Made by a program: the position numbers and the translations under genes
The notes under the pieces: model-generated
The model's database searches: none
The model's input: only the letters and a program-made list of their open reading frames with translations
What the model was told of the DNA's origin: nothing
From: CALMEC01 sp963777565
Lineage (GTDB): Bacteria > Actinomycetota > Thermoleophilia > Miltoncostaeales > Miltoncostaeaceae
Length of the DNA stretch: 64,000 nucleotides
Assembly: GCA_963777565.1 (NCBI GenBank)
Contig: CAVZQZ010000009.1
Span: 620,001-684,000, forward strand
Reading direction: 5' to 3'
Part shown: positions 8,895 to 16,542 of the stretch, piece by piece
How the letters are laid out: every line of letters starts with the position of its first letter
Numbering within the stretch: position 1 is the stretch's first letter

Positions 8895-9231
8895 CCGCTG
8901 AGCGACGGCCGGCGAGCGAGGCGAGGCGGCAAAGCTGACCACGGGGCTCGAACCCACGACCTCACGGTTTGGGACGCCATCCCGACGGGACGGAGCGAGA
9001 GTACAAGGTGCGCGCGTTGCATCGTTCGGTAGGCCATCGGGCCGCGGCAGGGGGCGGAGTCCCCAATGACGAGGGCCTGCGTGAGCACAAGACGAACATC
9101 CAAGGCTCGCTTCGACCGGACTCGGTCGGACATCCCACTGCGACGGCACGCGGCGAGTACAGTCCGAGCGACGGCGTCTGAGGGTTGGCGAGCGGCTCGT
9201 GCTGCCCGTTTCATCGAGGGAGGTTGGCGGG
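8895..9231. other. Intergenic region containing a tRNA remnant
   Basis: This 337-base gap holds the 3' tRNA fragment described separately (8933-8980). The rest, 8981-9231, has no ORF with convincing composition. A 70-codon ORF at 8969-9181 reads from the tRNA fragment into spacer and resembles nothing. The purine-rich GAGGGAGG at 9216-9223 is the ribosome site of the next gene. Confidence 0.5.
8933..8980 (-). pseudogene. 3'-half tRNA remnant (Gly-CCC-like)
   Basis: On the reverse strand this segment has an anticodon-arm-like ATGGC-GTCCCAA-ACCGT (four of five pairs), a 6-base variable loop, a complete T-arm (GTGGG-TTCGAGC-CCCGT) and a 7-base acceptor 3' strand GGTCAGC. The expected 5' acceptor strand (GCTGACC) and D-arm are missing beyond 8981. 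The outer 28 bases match the intact tRNA-Gly at 10863-10935 at 26 of 28 positions (8938-8965 against 10867-10894, same orientation). Such 3' tRNA fragments are typical leftovers of integration at tRNA genes; here it is likely non-functional. Confidence 0.6.
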
Positions 9232-10209
9232 GTGGTGAGCAGTCGATGGAGACCGCCGGCTGCGGCGGCGTCGGACTGGCCGGTCCTTCCGGCGGAGGAG
9301 TGGGGTGAGACGCTCGCGGCGTTGCATCTTTGGACCCAGGTCGTCGGGAAGATCCGCATGGTTTGCGGGCCGTGGATCAACCATTCCTGGGGAGTCACGC
9401 TCTACGTCACCTCGCGCGGACTCGGGACGTCACTCGTGCCGTACGGCGGCCGCGGCTTCGAGATCGAGTTCGACTTCGGCGACCAGCGGCTGCGCGTGAC
9501 GTCGACCACCGGAGGTGTTGCCGAGGTCGAACTGACGTCGATGAGCGTCGCGGCGTTCCACGCCCAGACTCTTGACGCGATGGGACGCCTCCGGCTGCCG
9601 GTGGAGATCAACCCCGTGCCCAACGAGATCCCGGACGCGGTCCCGTTCCCCGAGGATACGCGCGAGCGCCGCTACGAGCCGGACCACGCCCGCAAACTGT
9701 GGGGAGCGCTCGTACAGGCGCAGCGTGTGCTTACGCGTTTCCGCGCCGGGTACCTCGGGAAGGTCAGCCCGGTACACCTGTTCTGGGGTGCGTTCGACCT
9801 CGCAGTGACGCGCTTCTCCGGCCGACTCGCTCCGGAGCATCCGGGCGGTATGCCGAACTTCCCGGATGACGTCGCTCGCGAGGCGTATTCGCATGAGGTC
9901 ACGAGTTGCGGGTTCTGGCCCGGGAACGCGAGTGCCCCGACGCCCATCTTCTATGCGTACGCCTATCCGACTCCGGAAGGCTTCTCCGACGCGAAGGTCG
10001 AACCGGACGCGGCGTTCTGGCTGAGGGAGCTGGGTGAGTTCGCACTGCCGTATGAGGCGGTGCGCTCCTCGGCGGATCCGGATGCAACGCTGCTGGCCTT
10101 CTTCGAAGGCACCCACGACGCGGCGGCCTCCCTCGCGGGCTGGGATCGGCCCCGGCTCGAGTGCGCTGCGCCCGCGGGCCCCGACTGGTGGTTCGACCGA
10201 GCGACCTGA
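9232..10209 (+). CDS. DUF5996 family protein
   Basis: 325 residues from GTG at 9232, which has GAGGGAGG 8 bases upstream (a second GTG follows at 9235). The protein follows the DUF5996 pattern: LAALHLWTQVVGKIR, WGVTLYVTSRGL, FEIEFDFGDQRL, a central EIPDAVPFPEDTRERRYEP, SPVHLFWGAFDLAVTRFSGR, EAYSHEVTSCGFWPG and a C-terminal LLAFFEGTHDAAASLAGWDR. The family has no known function; it is common in soil bacteria as single genes. No signal peptide or membrane segment. It lies alone between a tRNA remnant and an intact tRNA gene, which may mark a small integrated segment. Confidence 0.85.
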   Translation: MVSSRWRPPAAAASDWPVLPAEEWGETLAALHLWTQVVGKIRMVCGPWINHSWGVTLYVTSRGLGTSLVPYGGRGFEIEFDFGDQRLRVTSTTGGVAEVELTSMSVAAFHAQTLDAMGRLRLPVEINPVPNEIPDAVPFPEDTRERRYEPDHARKLWGALVQAQRVLTRFRAGYLGKVSPVHLFWGAFDLAVTRFSGRLAPEHPGGMPNFPDDVAREAYSHEVTSCGFWPGNASAPTPIFYAYAYPTPEGFSDAKVEPDAAFWLRELGEFALPYEAVRSSADPDATLLAFFEGTHDAAASLAGWDRPRLECAAPAGPDWWFDRAT

Positions 10210-10478
10210 GAAACGGCGAGCGTCGGGGCGGCCGCTGAGACGCACAGATCTTGCACGGCGTCGCGCGCGGCAGGTCGTCGATTCGACTGCCTGATCCGGA
10301 CAGGTCGAACTGCTGCTCGCCCGGACGCGGCAGGATATCTCGCGACAGGTCTCTGACCGTGAGTCCGCCGAGTCCCCAGTGACGACAGGCGGATGACCTG
10401 TTTGGCCCTGTCCGCGGAAAGGCAGAGCCATCGCGCGGGCGCCCCAGACGCATGCGCCCCCAACCGAAGGGAGGGGAC

Positions 10479-10760
10479 ATGGCCGTCGTGATCATCTTCC
10501 GGGTCGAAGGGGACAGTGAAGAGTTGCTGACCGGCTACGACCGCACCATCGCGGAGCCGCATCCGTCGCGCCTGGGTCACCTCATGGCCCGCACAGAGCA
10601 AGGCATGACCGGCATCGAGGTGTGGTCGTCCAGCGAGCCGGAGCTGTCCAGCTGCGGCCGACCTCGGAGTCAGTCCCGCGCGCGGTCGTCGATCGCGCTC
10701 AACCTCGCGCACGGTGCACCGATGGTCGATGCGATCCGGGCCGGCATGACGACGGCTGGC
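10479..10760 (+). pseudogene. Small conserved-looking ORF with probable frameshifts
   Basis: ATG at 10479 follows a strong GGGAGGGGA ribosome site. The start (MAVVIIFRVEGDSEELLTGYD, then HLMARTEQGMTGIEVW) resembles small antibiotic-biosynthesis-monooxygenase-like alpha/beta proteins of about 95 residues. After VWSSSE the frame loses this character. Plausible continuations appear first in one frame (AADLGVSP near 10652), then another (RAVVDRAQ near 10682), then the original (HGAPMVDAIRAG near 10709). The original frame has no stop and runs on through the tRNA gene and argS. I read this as a gene with two or three indels. The end given is approximate. Confidence 0.4.
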
Positions 10761-10862
10761 TGGGCTGGTGTTCCCGAAATGTTCCCGGGAACCCGTGCAC
10801 GGGTCCTGCAGGCCCGTGCGTTCGCCTCGCGAAAAGTGGCGCTATGCAGGGGAGAAACGGAG

Positions 10863-10935
10863 AGCGGACGACGGGGCTCGAACCCGCGACCTCAAGCTTG
10901 GGAAGCTCGCGCTCTACCAGCTGAGCTACGTCCGC
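10863..10935 (-). tRNA. tRNA-Gly (anticodon CCC)
   Basis: The reverse strand folds into a full cloverleaf of 73 bases. The acceptor GCGGACG/CGTCCGC has seven pairs. The D-stem is GCTC/GAGC. The anticodon stem is CGAGC/GCTTG, with loop TTCCCAA giving anticodon CCC. The variable loop has 5 bases. The T-stem is GCGGG/CCCGT with loop TTCGAGC. The discriminator base is T at 10863. CCA is not encoded. It precedes argS on the same strand but lies downstream of it. Confidence 0.95.
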
Positions 10936-10985
10936 GTCTGGGCGGAACTTACCAGACACCCGGATCGCGCCGGCCGGGCGCGGCG

Positions 10986-12587
10986 TCACATGCGCTGCGG
11001 CGCCTCGACCCCGAGCAGGTCCAGGCCGAGGGCGATGACGCCGCGCGCCGCGCGAGTCACCTCCACCCGGAACGGCTTGACGTCGTCGGGCGCGTCGTAC
11101 ACGCGGCAGTGCTCGTAGAACAGGTGAAAGTCGCGCGCCAGGTCGATGAGGTACGCGACCAGCCGGTGCGGCGCGCGGCGCCGCTCCGCCTCGACGACCG
11201 TCTCCGGCCAGTCCGCGAGGCGCAGCACCAGCGCCCGCTCCGCGGGCTCCAGCGACGGCGGGACCGCGGGCGCCGGGGCGTCGCCGACGCGCTCCAGCAC
11301 GTTGCACGCGCGGGCGTGAACATACTGGGCGTAGTAGACGGGGTTCTCCCGGCTCTGCTCCCGGGCGACCGCGAGGTCGAGGTCGAACGCCGTCTCGTTC
11401 GCGCGCTGCACCAGGAAGAACCGGGCGGCGTCCACCCCGATGTCGTCGATGAGGTCCGTGAGGGACACCACCGTCCCGGCGCGCTTGCTCATGCGCTTCT
11501 CCTCCCCGCCCTCCACCAAGCTCACCAGCTGGATGAGCGGGACCTCGAGGATCTCCGGGTCGTGACCGCCCGCGGCGAGCACCGCCCGCAGCCGCTGCAC
11601 GTACCCGTGGTGGTCGGCGCCGAGCACAGTGATGAGGCGGTCGAACCCACGAGCAGCCTTGTCCAGGTGGTAGGCGACGTCGGGCGCGATGTAGGTCGTC
11701 GACCCGTCCGCGCGGCGGATGACGCGGTCCTTCTCGTCGCCGTACGCGGTCGTGCGGAACCAGACCGCGCCGTCCTGCTCGTAGGCGTCACCCGCGGCCA
11801 TGAGCCGGTCGATTCCTTCGGCGACCCGGCCCGCCTCGTGCAGCGAGGTCTCCGAGAAGAACCCGTCGAAGCGCACGCGAAACCGCTCGAGGTCAGCCTG
11901 GATGCGCCGCAGCATCAGGTCCTTGGCGATCGCTCCCAGCGCAGCGGCGTCGAGGTCGCTCTCCCCGATCTCGCGCGCGAGGTCGACGATGTACTCGCCG
12001 TGGTAGCCGTCCTCCGGCACCTGGGTGTCGACGCCGTGCAGCTGGTCGAGCCGAGCCTTGACCGACAGCCCGAACAGCTCGATCTGGCGACCGTAGTCGT
12101 TGACGTAGAACTCGCGGTAGACGCTGTGACCCGCGAAGGAGAGGATCCGCCCGAGCGAGTCGCCGAACGCGGCGTGCCGGGCGTGGCCGACATGCAGCGG
12201 GCCGGTGGGGTTGGCCGAGACGAACTCGAGGTGGATGCGCTCGGCCGGCGCCGCCTGCCCCGCTCCGTACCCGGCGCCCGCGGAGGCGACGGCGCTCACC
12301 GCGCCGGCGAACCACGAGGGCGCGAGCGTGACGTTGACGAAGCCCGGCCCCGCCACCTCCACCCGCTCGACGACGTCGAGCGGCTCGAGCGCCGCCGCGA
12401 TCTCGGCGGCGATCTCGCGGGGGTTGCGCTTCGCCGCCTTCGCGAGCGACATCGCGACCGGCGTGGCCAGGTCGCCGTGCCCGGGGTTCGCGGGCGCGGA
12501 CAGCTCCACCTGCGGATCCGCGTCGACGGATGACACGACGGCGCGGATGGCGTCGACGATCGGCGTGATGAGGGCGGGGTCCGGCAC
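10986..12587 (-). CDS. argS: Arginyl-tRNA synthetase
   Basis: 533 residues from GTG at 12587, which starts VPDPALITPIVDAIR just after the antiporter stop; the open frame extends further upstream but only in non-coding sense. Domains in order: the Arg-tRNA synthetase N-terminal (Add1) domain with NPGHGDLATPVAMSLAK; the class I catalytic core with the HIGH-like HVGHARHAAFGDSLGR; the KMSKR equivalent EKRMSKRAGTVVSL; and a C-terminal DALR anticodon-binding domain (VYYAQYVHARACNVLER to the end). It charges tRNA-Arg. Length and motifs are normal. It lies 11 bases downstream of the antiporter stop, so the two are probably cotranscribed. Confidence 0.96.
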   Translation of the reverse strand: MPDPALITPIVDAIRAVVSSVDADPQVELSAPANPGHGDLATPVAMSLAKAAKRNPREIAAEIAAALEPLDVVERVEVAGPGFVNVTLAPSWFAGAVSAVASAGAGYGAGQAAPAERIHLEFVSANPTGPLHVGHARHAAFGDSLGRILSFAGHSVYREFYVNDYGRQIELFGLSVKARLDQLHGVDTQVPEDGYHGEYIVDLAREIGESDLDAAALGAIAKDLMLRRIQADLERFRVRFDGFFSETSLHEAGRVAEGIDRLMAAGDAYEQDGAVWFRTTAYGDEKDRVIRRADGSTTYIAPDVAYHLDKAARGFDRLITVLGADHHGYVQRLRAVLAAGGHDPEILEVPLIQLVSLVEGGEEKRMSKRAGTVVSLTDLIDDIGVDAARFFLVQRANETAFDLDLAVAREQSRENPVYYAQYVHARACNVLERVGDAPAPAVPPSLEPAERALVLRLADWPETVVEAERRRAPHRLVAYLIDLARDFHLFYEHCRVYDAPDDVKPFRVEVTRAARGVIALGLDLLGVEAPQRM

Positions 12588-12598
12588 GGGGCGGGATC

Positions 12599-13846
12599 CT
12601 AGTGTTCCGGGCTCGGAGCCGCCGTCGCCTCGGGAGCCTCGATGAGGCCGAGCCGCCGGGCGAGCCAGCCCTTCGTCGAGGACTGCAGCCCGAGCGTCAC
12701 CAGGATCGCCAGCGCCACCGTGACGACGATGAGCTCCCCGTTCGCCACGCCGCGACCCACCACGATGCCGGCGAGGGCGGCCGGCACCACGCCCGTCTCG
12801 CGCGTCCACGCCATGAACAGGAGCTCCGCGAGCGTCCACGCTCCGCGCCGGTCCGGCACGAGGCACAGCAGCACCACGAGCGGCCGTGCGACGAGGATCA
12901 ACGTGGCGATCACCGCAAGCGCGGGAAGCCAGTTGTCGGCGATCGCCGCCCAGGGGAGGTTCGCGCCGAGCACCGTGAACACGAAGATCACCATGATGTC
13001 GGAGAGGTTCGCCACCAGGCTGCGCATGTCGCGCTCGTGCTCGGTGTGCATGCCGAGGCCGAACTGGTCCATGTTGCCGACGATCAGCCCCGCGATGAAC
13101 GGGCCGAGATAGCCGCTCTCGGCGCCGGCCTCGTTGACGGTGAAGAACGTGAGGCTGACGACCGCGAGCACCGCGATGCCGGCGGACTCCCGCCACACAC
13201 CGAGCCGGGAGTGCGACACGACGAGCGCCAGCAGCACGCCGAAGACGATGCCGAGGCCGGCCGAGATCCCGAGCTCCTTGGCGAAGTCGAGGACGGGTCC
13301 GCCGCCCAGGCTCTCGTCGCTGGCGACGACACCGAGCAGCGTGAGCGCGAGCACAGCGCCCGTCGGGTCGTTGAGCGCCGATTCCGCCACGACCGTCTGC
13401 TGGAGCTTCGGACGGAGCCCCATACGCTCGAAGAGCGGGATGAGGATCGCCGGGTCGGTCGGGGCGAGGACCGCGCCGAGCAGCAGGCCAGTGGTGACCG
13501 GGATGTCGAACACCAGAGCGGCGACCAGCCCGCAGATGGTCGCGGTCACGATCACGCCCGGGATCACCAACATGCCGAGCCCCACGGCCACCTGGCGGAG
13601 TACGCGGACCGACAGCTGCAGCCCGCCGTGGAACAGGATGAACGACACCCCGAGCGTCAGCAGCACCTGCTCGCCCGTGGAGGTCAGCGGCACGTCGATG
13701 AGGTCGAGCACGGACGGTCCAAGCAGGGCGCCGGCGCCGATGAGCACGAGCATGTATGGCAGCCGCAGGAACGCCGCGATGGGGTAGGCGAGAAGTCCCG
13801 CTCCGAGGATCAGCCCGATCGCGAGGATCACATCCGTGGCCTTCAT
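12599..13846 (-). CDS. Cation:proton antiporter, CPA1/NhaP type
   Basis: 415 residues from ATG at 13846 (MKATDVILAIGL). About twelve hydrophobic helices are visible. The CPA1 marks are present: LAPTDPAILIPLFERMG (TD motif in helix 4) and VVAESALNDPTGAVLAL (ND ion-binding motif in helix 5). There is no long C-terminal domain, only a short tail after helix 12. It exchanges Na+ or K+ for H+ across the membrane. The start codon is separated by a single base from a 199-bp inverted-repeat element, so no ribosome site is visible upstream. It precedes argS in an apparent operon. Confidence 0.88.
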   Translation of the reverse strand: MKATDVILAIGLILGAGLLAYPIAAFLRLPYMLVLIGAGALLGPSVLDLIDVPLTSTGEQVLLTLGVSFILFHGGLQLSVRVLRQVAVGLGMLVIPGVIVTATICGLVAALVFDIPVTTGLLLGAVLAPTDPAILIPLFERMGLRPKLQQTVVAESALNDPTGAVLALTLLGVVASDESLGGGPVLDFAKELGISAGLGIVFGVLLALVVSHSRLGVWRESAGIAVLAVVSLTFFTVNEAGAESGYLGPFIAGLIVGNMDQFGLGMHTEHERDMRSLVANLSDIMVIFVFTVLGANLPWAAIADNWLPALAVIATLILVARPLVVLLCLVPDRRGAWTLAELLFMAWTRETGVVPAALAGIVVGRGVANGELIVVTVALAILVTLGLQSSTKGWLARRLGLIEAPEATAAPSPEH

Positions 13847-13847
13847 C

Positions 13848-14046
13848 AGTGCCGTGACCGGGAGCGTTCGCGCGATTCTGGTGGCTGCAAGGCATCGCCG
13901 GATTTGCCTCCGTCCTGCCGGCATGCCACGTGTCTGGGGCGGCGTCCTCGATCGCGCCCATATTCCCGATTTGGGCGCTCCCTGCGTCCTTGTCTGACGG
14001 GCCTTTCACTCGCCAGAATCGCGCGAACGCTCCCGGTCACGGCACT
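13848..14046. repeat. MITE-like element with 34-bp perfect inverted repeats
   Basis: Bases 13848-13881 are the exact reverse complement of 14013-14046 (34 of 34; ends AGTGCCGTGACC and GGTCACGGCACT). The 131-base middle holds two further hairpins: GGCAT-c-GCCGG with CCGGC-ATGCC (13891-13927), and GCGCCCA with TGGGCGC (13954-13978). Both flanks read CATC (13844-13847 and 14047-14050), like a 4-bp target duplication. No transposase ORF fits. It sits between rlmH and the antiporter start codon. A non-autonomous mobile element fits best; an invertible switch is a second possibility. Confidence 0.7.
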
Positions 14047-14087
14047 CATCCTGACGCCGGCTTCGGAAGCCCCGGCGGCGGCGGCGC

Positions 14088-14561
14088 TCAGTGGTGGTAC
14101 GGGTGGCCCGCGACGATGCAGGCGGCGCGGTAGAGCTGCTCGGCCAGCACCACGCGGGCCAGCTGGTGCGGCAGCGTGAGCGGCCCCAGCGACAAGCGCT
14201 CATCCGAGTCCGCAACGAGCTCAGGTGCGAGCCCGGCCACGCCGCCGATCAGAAACGCGGTCGGGCGGGGCACCTCGAGTCGCGCTGCGAGCCACTCGGC
14301 AAAGGCCTCGCTGGACGCGGGGGCCCGGCCTCCCGGCGCGAGGGCGACGCGCCAGGCGCCGGGCAGCACCCGCGCCGACAACCGCTCCGACTCACGGCGG
14401 TGCACCTGGTCGGCCCCGCGTTGCAGCGGCTCGAGGGCGACCTCGTCCACTCGCAGGCCGATCCGTTCCCGCACGCGCTCCTCGTACATCCGGCCGGCGG
14501 CGTCGTGCGGCGGGCGCAGCCGTCCGACCGCGACGATCTGCAGCCGCGGCGGCCGGGTCAT
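14088..14561 (-). CDS. rlmH: 23S rRNA (pseudouridine1915-N3)-methyltransferase RlmH
   Basis: 157 residues from ATG at 14561, overlapping the TGA of the upstream protease gene (ATGA). The C-terminal half carries the SPOUT trefoil-knot signature: FLIGGVAGLAPELV, LSLGPLTLPHQLARVVLAEQLYRA and the terminal HPYHH. RlmH methylates pseudouridine 1915 in helix 69 of 23S rRNA using SAM. Length is normal. It is the last gene before the inverted-repeat element. Confidence 0.93.
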   Translation of the reverse strand: MTRPPRLQIVAVGRLRPPHDAAGRMYEERVRERIGLRVDEVALEPLQRGADQVHRRESERLSARVLPGAWRVALAPGGRAPASSEAFAEWLAARLEVPRPTAFLIGGVAGLAPELVADSDERLSLGPLTLPHQLARVVLAEQLYRAACIVAGHPYHH

Positions 14562-15754
14562 CCCCGGCTGCGGAGCGCCAGGCCGATGCGCTCGAGCGCG
14601 GTGGGGTGCGACCCCCACAGGCGCTGCACCCACCGCGGCGGATCCGGCACGCCGAGGTTGCGGTCCACCAGACCGCGGTGCAGCCCGATCGCGGCCTCCG
14701 CGTCGCCGGTCACCCGCAGCGCCTCCCAGTCGGCCTCGCGCTCGAACCCGCGGCTCATGGCGAGGGCGAACCGGCGGGCAAGGATCTCAGCGACGCTGAC
14801 GCCGGCGATCGCAACGGTGAGTCGCCGGAGCGTGAGGTCGGCGTCACCGCGGTCGATCCGGCGCAGCCCGGTGGACGCCGCCACCACGCCACCGACCGCG
14901 GCGAGGGCGGGGAGGGACGCCGCCGCCGAGATGAGCGACCCGCGCAGGATGTGGCGGCGGGAGACGTGCGCCAGCTCGTGGGCCACGACGAACCGCACGT
15001 GCGCCCTCGGGAAGTCGCGCAGGAGGGTGTCGAACAGGACGACACGCCGCGTCGGTCCCAGCCCGGAGACGTAGGCGTTCGACCCGGTGGTGCGCGTGCT
15101 GGCGTCGCTCACCACGACCTCGCGCACCGGCACTCCCAGGCGTCCGGCGACGTCACGCACCTCCCGCTCCAGCTCGGGATCGTCGAGCGGCGTGGTCTTC
15201 TGGAAGAGCGGCTCGATGAGCTTGGGGCCGACCAGCGTGAGGCCCGCGGCGCCTGCCGACGCGACCGCCCATGTGCCGAGCCACCACGTGCCCGGTCGGC
15301 GTCGCATCAGCGTCGCGGCCGCGAGCGACAACGCTCCGGCGAAGCCCGCGCCGAGGGCGGTCGCCTTGGCGCGGTCGGCGAGCCAACCGCGCGCGGGCTG
15401 CGTGACGAGGCCGTGGGCACGGGACCAGGCGAACCCCACCGCGCCGATCGGAAGGCGTACGACCTCGCCGGCGACCACCAGCCCGGCCCCGAAGGCCAGC
15501 GCCGCCGGTAGGGGCCTGCCCGCCGCGAGCCGCACGAGCGGCGGCCGCCAGCGACGCCCACCGAGCACCACCGTCGCCGTCCACGCCGGCGCCGCCGCCA
15601 TGCCGGCGAGGCCCAGCGCCCACGCCCCGCGCCGGTATCGGCGGTTGCGGCGAAGCGCCGAGCGGTCGAACCATTCGTCCAGCCGCGCCGCGGGTACGTC
15701 CGGAACTCCCGCACCGGGCGCCGCCAGCAGCGGGCTGGGAAGGGGCGCGCTCAT
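14558..15754 (-). CDS. M48 (Ste24/CAAX prenyl protease 1-like) membrane metallopeptidase
   Basis: 398 residues from ATG at 15754, one base after the stop of the upstream cyclophilin lipoprotein gene. It has several hydrophobic segments in residues 40-190. The zinc site is complete: VVAHELAHVSRRH gives HExxH, and GFEREADWEAL gives the third ligand Glu. SNAYVSGLGPTRRVVLFDTLL is the conserved stretch before the zinc helix. It is expected to cleave peptides within or near the membrane. The operon order cyclophilin, protease, RlmH suggests an envelope-quality role for the first two, which is inference. Confidence 0.88.
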   Translation of the reverse strand: MSAPLPSPLLAAPGAGVPDVPAARLDEWFDRSALRRNRRYRRGAWALGLAGMAAAPAWTATVVLGGRRWRPPLVRLAAGRPLPAALAFGAGLVVAGEVVRLPIGAVGFAWSRAHGLVTQPARGWLADRAKATALGAGFAGALSLAAATLMRRRPGTWWLGTWAVASAGAAGLTLVGPKLIEPLFQKTTPLDDPELEREVRDVAGRLGVPVREVVVSDASTRTTGSNAYVSGLGPTRRVVLFDTLLRDFPRAHVRFVVAHELAHVSRRHILRGSLISAAASLPALAAVGGVVAASTGLRRIDRGDADLTLRRLTVAIAGVSVAEILARRFALAMSRGFEREADWEALRVTGDAEAAIGLHRGLVDRNLGVPDPPRWVQRLWGSHPTALERIGLALRSRG

Positions 15755-15755
15755 G

Positions 15756-16505
15756 TCAGGTGGACGGGACCAGCTTCGCGGAGATGATCCACACGGGCTT
15801 GGTCGGCGGGTCGAACGACGAGCCCGGGACGCCGAGGGCGTCGATCCGCTTGATCGTCGCCAGCGAGTCCGCATCGGTGGCGTGCCCCAAGATCCCGTAG
15901 TCGGGCGTCAGGCCGGCTCCCCCCTCGTCGGAGCTGACGACGAAGAACTGCGATCCGGCGGTGCCTCCCGGCTCGTTGCCGGCCTTCGCCATCGCGACGT
16001 CGCCGAGCTTGTACTGGTACCCCGCCGGGACCGGGCCGACGACCTGGTAGCCCGGCCCGCCGCTTCCGGTGCCCTGCGGGTCCCCGCCCTGCAGCACGAA
16101 CCCTGGAACCACGCGGTGGAACGTGAGGCCGTCGTAGTAGCCCTGTGTCACGAGGTATGCGACGGAGTTCGGGATCGGCCCGCCGGCCTTCGGGTCGAGT
16201 GCGATGCGGATCGGTCCGCACGAGGTCCTCATCACGATCGTGTAGTTGGTGCCCGACTTGAGAACCTGCTCGGCCTTGGTGAAGTTGGGCTTGGCCGACG
16301 GCGCGGGCTGGCCCTTGTCGAGGCACGCGGTGATCTCGGACGCCGCGCCGGTCGAGGCCGTCCCCGTCGTCGCGGCCGTGGTGGCCGCCGCCGTGGTCGC
16401 CGGCTGCGTCGTTGCCGCCCCGCTGTCGCCGCTGTCGCTGCCGCACCCGGCGAGGAGGCCGGCGACGGTCAGTGCGAAGACGGTGATGAGGGCGGGGACT
16501 TTCAC
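15756..16505 (-). CDS. Cyclophilin-type peptidyl-prolyl isomerase, lipoprotein
   Basis: 249 residues from GTG at 16505, with an AAGGAG ribosome site. The N-terminus is a lipoprotein signal (ALTVAGLLAGC, with Cys at the lipobox), then a Thr/Ala-rich linker, then a cyclophilin domain: FHRVVPGFVLQGGDPQGTGSGG, GDVAMAKAGNEPGGTAGSQFFV and a C-terminal extension. It would fold exported proteins at the outer face of the membrane. It is encoded upstream of, and nearly overlapping, the M48 protease gene, and is divergent from the NifS-like gene. Confidence 0.9.
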   Translation of the reverse strand: MKVPALITVFALTVAGLLAGCGSDSGDSGAATTQPATTAAATTAATTGTASTGAASEITACLDKGQPAPSAKPNFTKAEQVLKSGTNYTIVMRTSCGPIRIALDPKAGGPIPNSVAYLVTQGYYDGLTFHRVVPGFVLQGGDPQGTGSGGPGYQVVGPVPAGYQYKLGDVAMAKAGNEPGGTAGSQFFVVSSDEGGAGLTPDYGILGHATDADSLATIKRIDALGVPGSSFDPPTKPVWIISAKLVPST

Positions 16506-16542
16506 AGGGGCTCCTTGCGACGTGGCCTTAGAATCGGGGGGC

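Noticed and set aside
8969..9181. A 70-codon ORF next to the tRNA remnant
   Set aside because: It starts inside the tRNA fragment, has no ribosome site and resembles nothing.
10452..12533. A 693-codon forward ORF covering the tRNA-Gly gene and most of argS in antisense
   Set aside because: It crosses a perfect tRNA cloverleaf, its protein is Arg/Val/Asp-rich as expected of antisense to a GC-rich gene, and argS on the other strand is fully supported. Only its first 60 codons are of interest.
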